A DNA stretch of 16,159 nucleotides, taken from positions 1 through 16,159 of the forward strand of contig JBEKAL010000060.1 in NCBI GenBank assembly GCA_050015935.1, given 5' to 3'. Source of the DNA: Roseiarcus sp050015935. GTDB lineage: Bacteria; Pseudomonadota; Alphaproteobacteria; Rhizobiales; Beijerinckiaceae. Below the pieces are notes generated by a model. It did not search any database. It was given only the letters and a program-made list of their open reading frames with translations, and was not told the origin of the DNA. Shown in pieces: positions 14,566 through 16,159 of the stretch (its first letter is position 1; each line of letters begins with the position of its first letter). Both the position numbers and the translations under genes were made by a program.

Positions 14566-16159
14566 ATGGCATCGTTCATTACGTCGCTGTCGAACCAGCA
14601 GATCTCAAATTTGTCCACGACGACCATCTCCACACTCACCACCACCGACGTCAAGGCGCTGTCGGTCACTCAGATCGGCCTGTTGAGCGCAACACAGATC
14701 AACAGCATCAACGCAACCGACTTGCCGGCGATGAGCACCACTCAAATTACCGGCTTTTCGACAAAAGCGCTGCCAGGCCTGTCGATTGACGCGATTTTCG
14801 CGCTGCTGACGACCCCGCAAGCGGATGCGCTCACCGACACGCAAATTGCGGTGCTCACGGCGACTGAGATCAATGACCTCACCTCGTCGGACTTTCAAGG
14901 CTTCACCGCGACGCAGTTTGGGACGCTGACGTCGACGCAGATCGGCGGCCTCGCCACCTCGACCTTCGACAATATGACGTCGACGCAGGTCGGCGGCCTG
15001 ACGACGACCCAGGCGCATGCGCTGTCGACGACGCAGCTCAACGCGCTGTCGACGGGTTCGCTCGACGAACTGAACGTCGCCAGTCTGACGACGACGCAAG
15101 CTGGCGGTCTGAACACGACGACGATCGGCGCTCTGATGGCGACGCAAGCGGAGGCTTTGACCACCTCGCAGGTCGCCGCGCTGTCGGCGGGCCAGATCAA
15201 CGCCCTGAGCGCGAACGCGGTCGCGTCGACGCAGGTCGGCGCTTTGACTTCGACGCAGATCGGCTCGCTCGCCACTTCGACCTTCGATAACCTGACGGCG
15301 ACGGAGCTCGGGGCGCTGACGACGACCCAGGCGCATGGGTTGACGACCTCCCAGCTCAACGCATTGTCGACGACCTCGCTCGACGCGTTGAACGTCGTCA
15401 ATCTGACGACGGCGCAGGTCTCCGGCCTGAACACGACGACGATCGGCGCTCTGACGACCACGCAGGCGGAGGCCTTGACCACCTCGCAGGTCGCCGCGCT
15501 GTCGGCGGGCCAGGTCAACGCCCTGAGCGTGAACGCGATCGCCTCGACGCAGGTCGGCGCTTTGACTTCGACGCAGATCGGCTCGCTCGCCACTTCGACC
15601 TTCGATAACCTGACGGCGACGGAGCTCGGGGCGCTGACGACGACCCAGGCGCATGCGTTGACGACCTCCCAGCTCAACGCGTTGTCGACGACCTCGCTCG
15701 ACGCGTTGAACGTCGCCGCTCTGACGACGGCGCAGGTCTCCGGACTGAACACGACGACGATCGGCACTCTGACGACCACGCAGGCGGAGGCCTTGACCAC
15801 CTCGCAGGTCGCCGCGCTGTCGGCTGGCCAGGTCAACGCCCTGAGCGCGAACGCGGTCGCCTCGACGCAGGTCGGCGCTTTGACCTCGACGCAGATCGGC
15901 TCGCTCGCCACTTCGACCTTCGACAATCTGACGGCGACGGAGCTCGGCGCGCTGACGACGACCCAGGCGCATGGGTTGACGACCTCCCAGCTCAACGCCT
16001 TGTCGACGACCTCGCTCGACGAGCTGAACGTCGCCGCTCTGACGACGGCGCAGGTCTCCGGCCTGAACACGACGACGATCGGCAATCTGACGACCACGCA
16101 GGCGGACGCTTTGACCACCTCGCAGGTCGCCGCTCTGTCGGCTGGTCAGGTCAACGCCC
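14566..16159 (+). CDS. Giant octapeptide-repeat protein (3' partial)
   Basis: The frame runs from ATG 14566 to the window edge without a stop, 531 codons so far. GGGAG at 14553-14557 is a ribosome binding site 8 bp before the start. The protein is made of octads of the form LTTTQxxA: Leu at position 1, a small hydrophobic at 6, Thr/Ser at 2-4, often Gln at 5. From residue 174 these form near-identical 106-residue units (eleven octads plus one 13-mer and one 5-mer). The first 173 residues are a diverged version. A repeat unit has no Lys, Arg, Cys, Pro, Trp, Tyr or Met. No Sec signal peptide is present, so if exported it would need a C-terminal signal as in type I secretion. A surface or extracellular solenoid is likely by analogy with other low-charge repeat proteins; I cannot name the family. 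Confidence 0.8.
   Translation, partial: MASFITSLSNQQISNLSTTTISTLTTTDVKALSVTQIGLLSATQINSINATDLPAMSTTQITGFSTKALPGLSIDAIFALLTTPQADALTDTQIAVLTATEINDLTSSDFQGFTATQFGTLTSTQIGGLATSTFDNMTSTQVGGLTTTQAHALSTTQLNALSTGSLDELNVASLTTTQAGGLNTTTIGALMATQAEALTTSQVAALSAGQINALSANAVASTQVGALTSTQIGSLATSTFDNLTATELGALTTTQAHGLTTSQLNALSTTSLDALNVVNLTTAQVSGLNTTTIGALTTTQAEALTTSQVAALSAGQVNALSVNAIASTQVGALTSTQIGSLATSTFDNLTATELGALTTTQAHALTTSQLNALSTTSLDALNVAALTTAQVSGLNTTTIGTLTTTQAEALTTSQVAALSAGQVNALSANAVASTQVGALTSTQIGSLATSTFDNLTATELGALTTTQAHGLTTSQLNALSTTSLDELNVAALTTAQVSGLNTTTIGNLTTTQADALTTSQVAALSAGQVNA
15085..16159 (+). repeat. Tandem 318-bp repeat array
   Basis: The same sequence recurs at 15085, 15403, 15721 and 16039, exactly 318 bp apart each time, with only scattered substitutions; the fourth copy is cut by the window edge. 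A diverged earlier copy is offset by 327 bp (14806 against 15133). Within each unit there is a 24-bp sub-period. The similarity at DNA level points to recent duplication or gene conversion. Confidence 0.92.

Noticed and set aside
14605..16118. Two long minus-strand open frames over the repeat array, one Arg-rich and one Val/Ser-rich
   Set aside because: They are antisense shadows kept open by the 24-bp periodic repeat. The plus frame has a ribosome binding site and a regular hydrophobic pattern.

Overview
The window is GC-rich bacterial DNA, most likely from an alphaproteobacterium of the Hyphomicrobiales type. The clues are GC-rich coding with strong third-position bias, an initiator-tRNA fragment whose anticodon stem is of the AGG/CCT kind known from rhizobia, and a TTAA-N7-TTAA CtrA-like box flanked by GANTC sites. 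These are inferences from sequence; no taxonomic search was possible.

Left part (1-8542, all plus strand): an anti-phage defence operon. It starts with the 3' portion of an AddA/RecB-like helicase-nuclease gene that runs off the left edge. Then come a membrane-anchored TerB_N/TerB/TerB_C protein, a DUF2791/BrxD-like P-loop ATPase and an Lhr-like DExH helicase. The last three match the known Shango system (sngA, sngB, sngC) in content and order and are translationally coupled by 8-bp and 26-bp overlaps. The helicase-nuclease sits just upstream in the same direction and may be a fourth component.

Middle part (8543-12703, minus strand): a mobile-element backbone. It reads, in transcription order, an orphan AT-rich cargo gene of unknown function next to the element end, an AlpA/excisionase-like HTH protein, a low-complexity protein, and a MobV (Mob/Pre)-like relaxase with an intact HxDE...HxH motif. 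Directly after the relaxase stop codon, and in the same frame, lies a truncated remnant of an FtsH-like AAA+/M41 protease that keeps its HEAGH motif.

Boundary (12704-12753): only the 3' half of an initiator tRNA-Met gene is present, from the anticodon stem to CCA, followed by a good terminator. This is the usual scar of an integrative element inserted into a tRNA 3' end. Everything to its left is therefore probably one island carrying Shango, with the intact tRNA and the integrase expected beyond the left edge. Short helically phased repeats lie 60-130 bp inside the boundary.

Right part (12754-16159): an AT-rich FkbM-family methyltransferase gene (minus strand), then about 800 bp without a convincing gene but with CtrA-like boxes close to its end. 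After this comes the start of a very repetitive gene (plus strand, runs off the right edge) built of octapeptides of the form LTTTQxxA, arranged in near-identical 318-bp (106-residue) tandem units.
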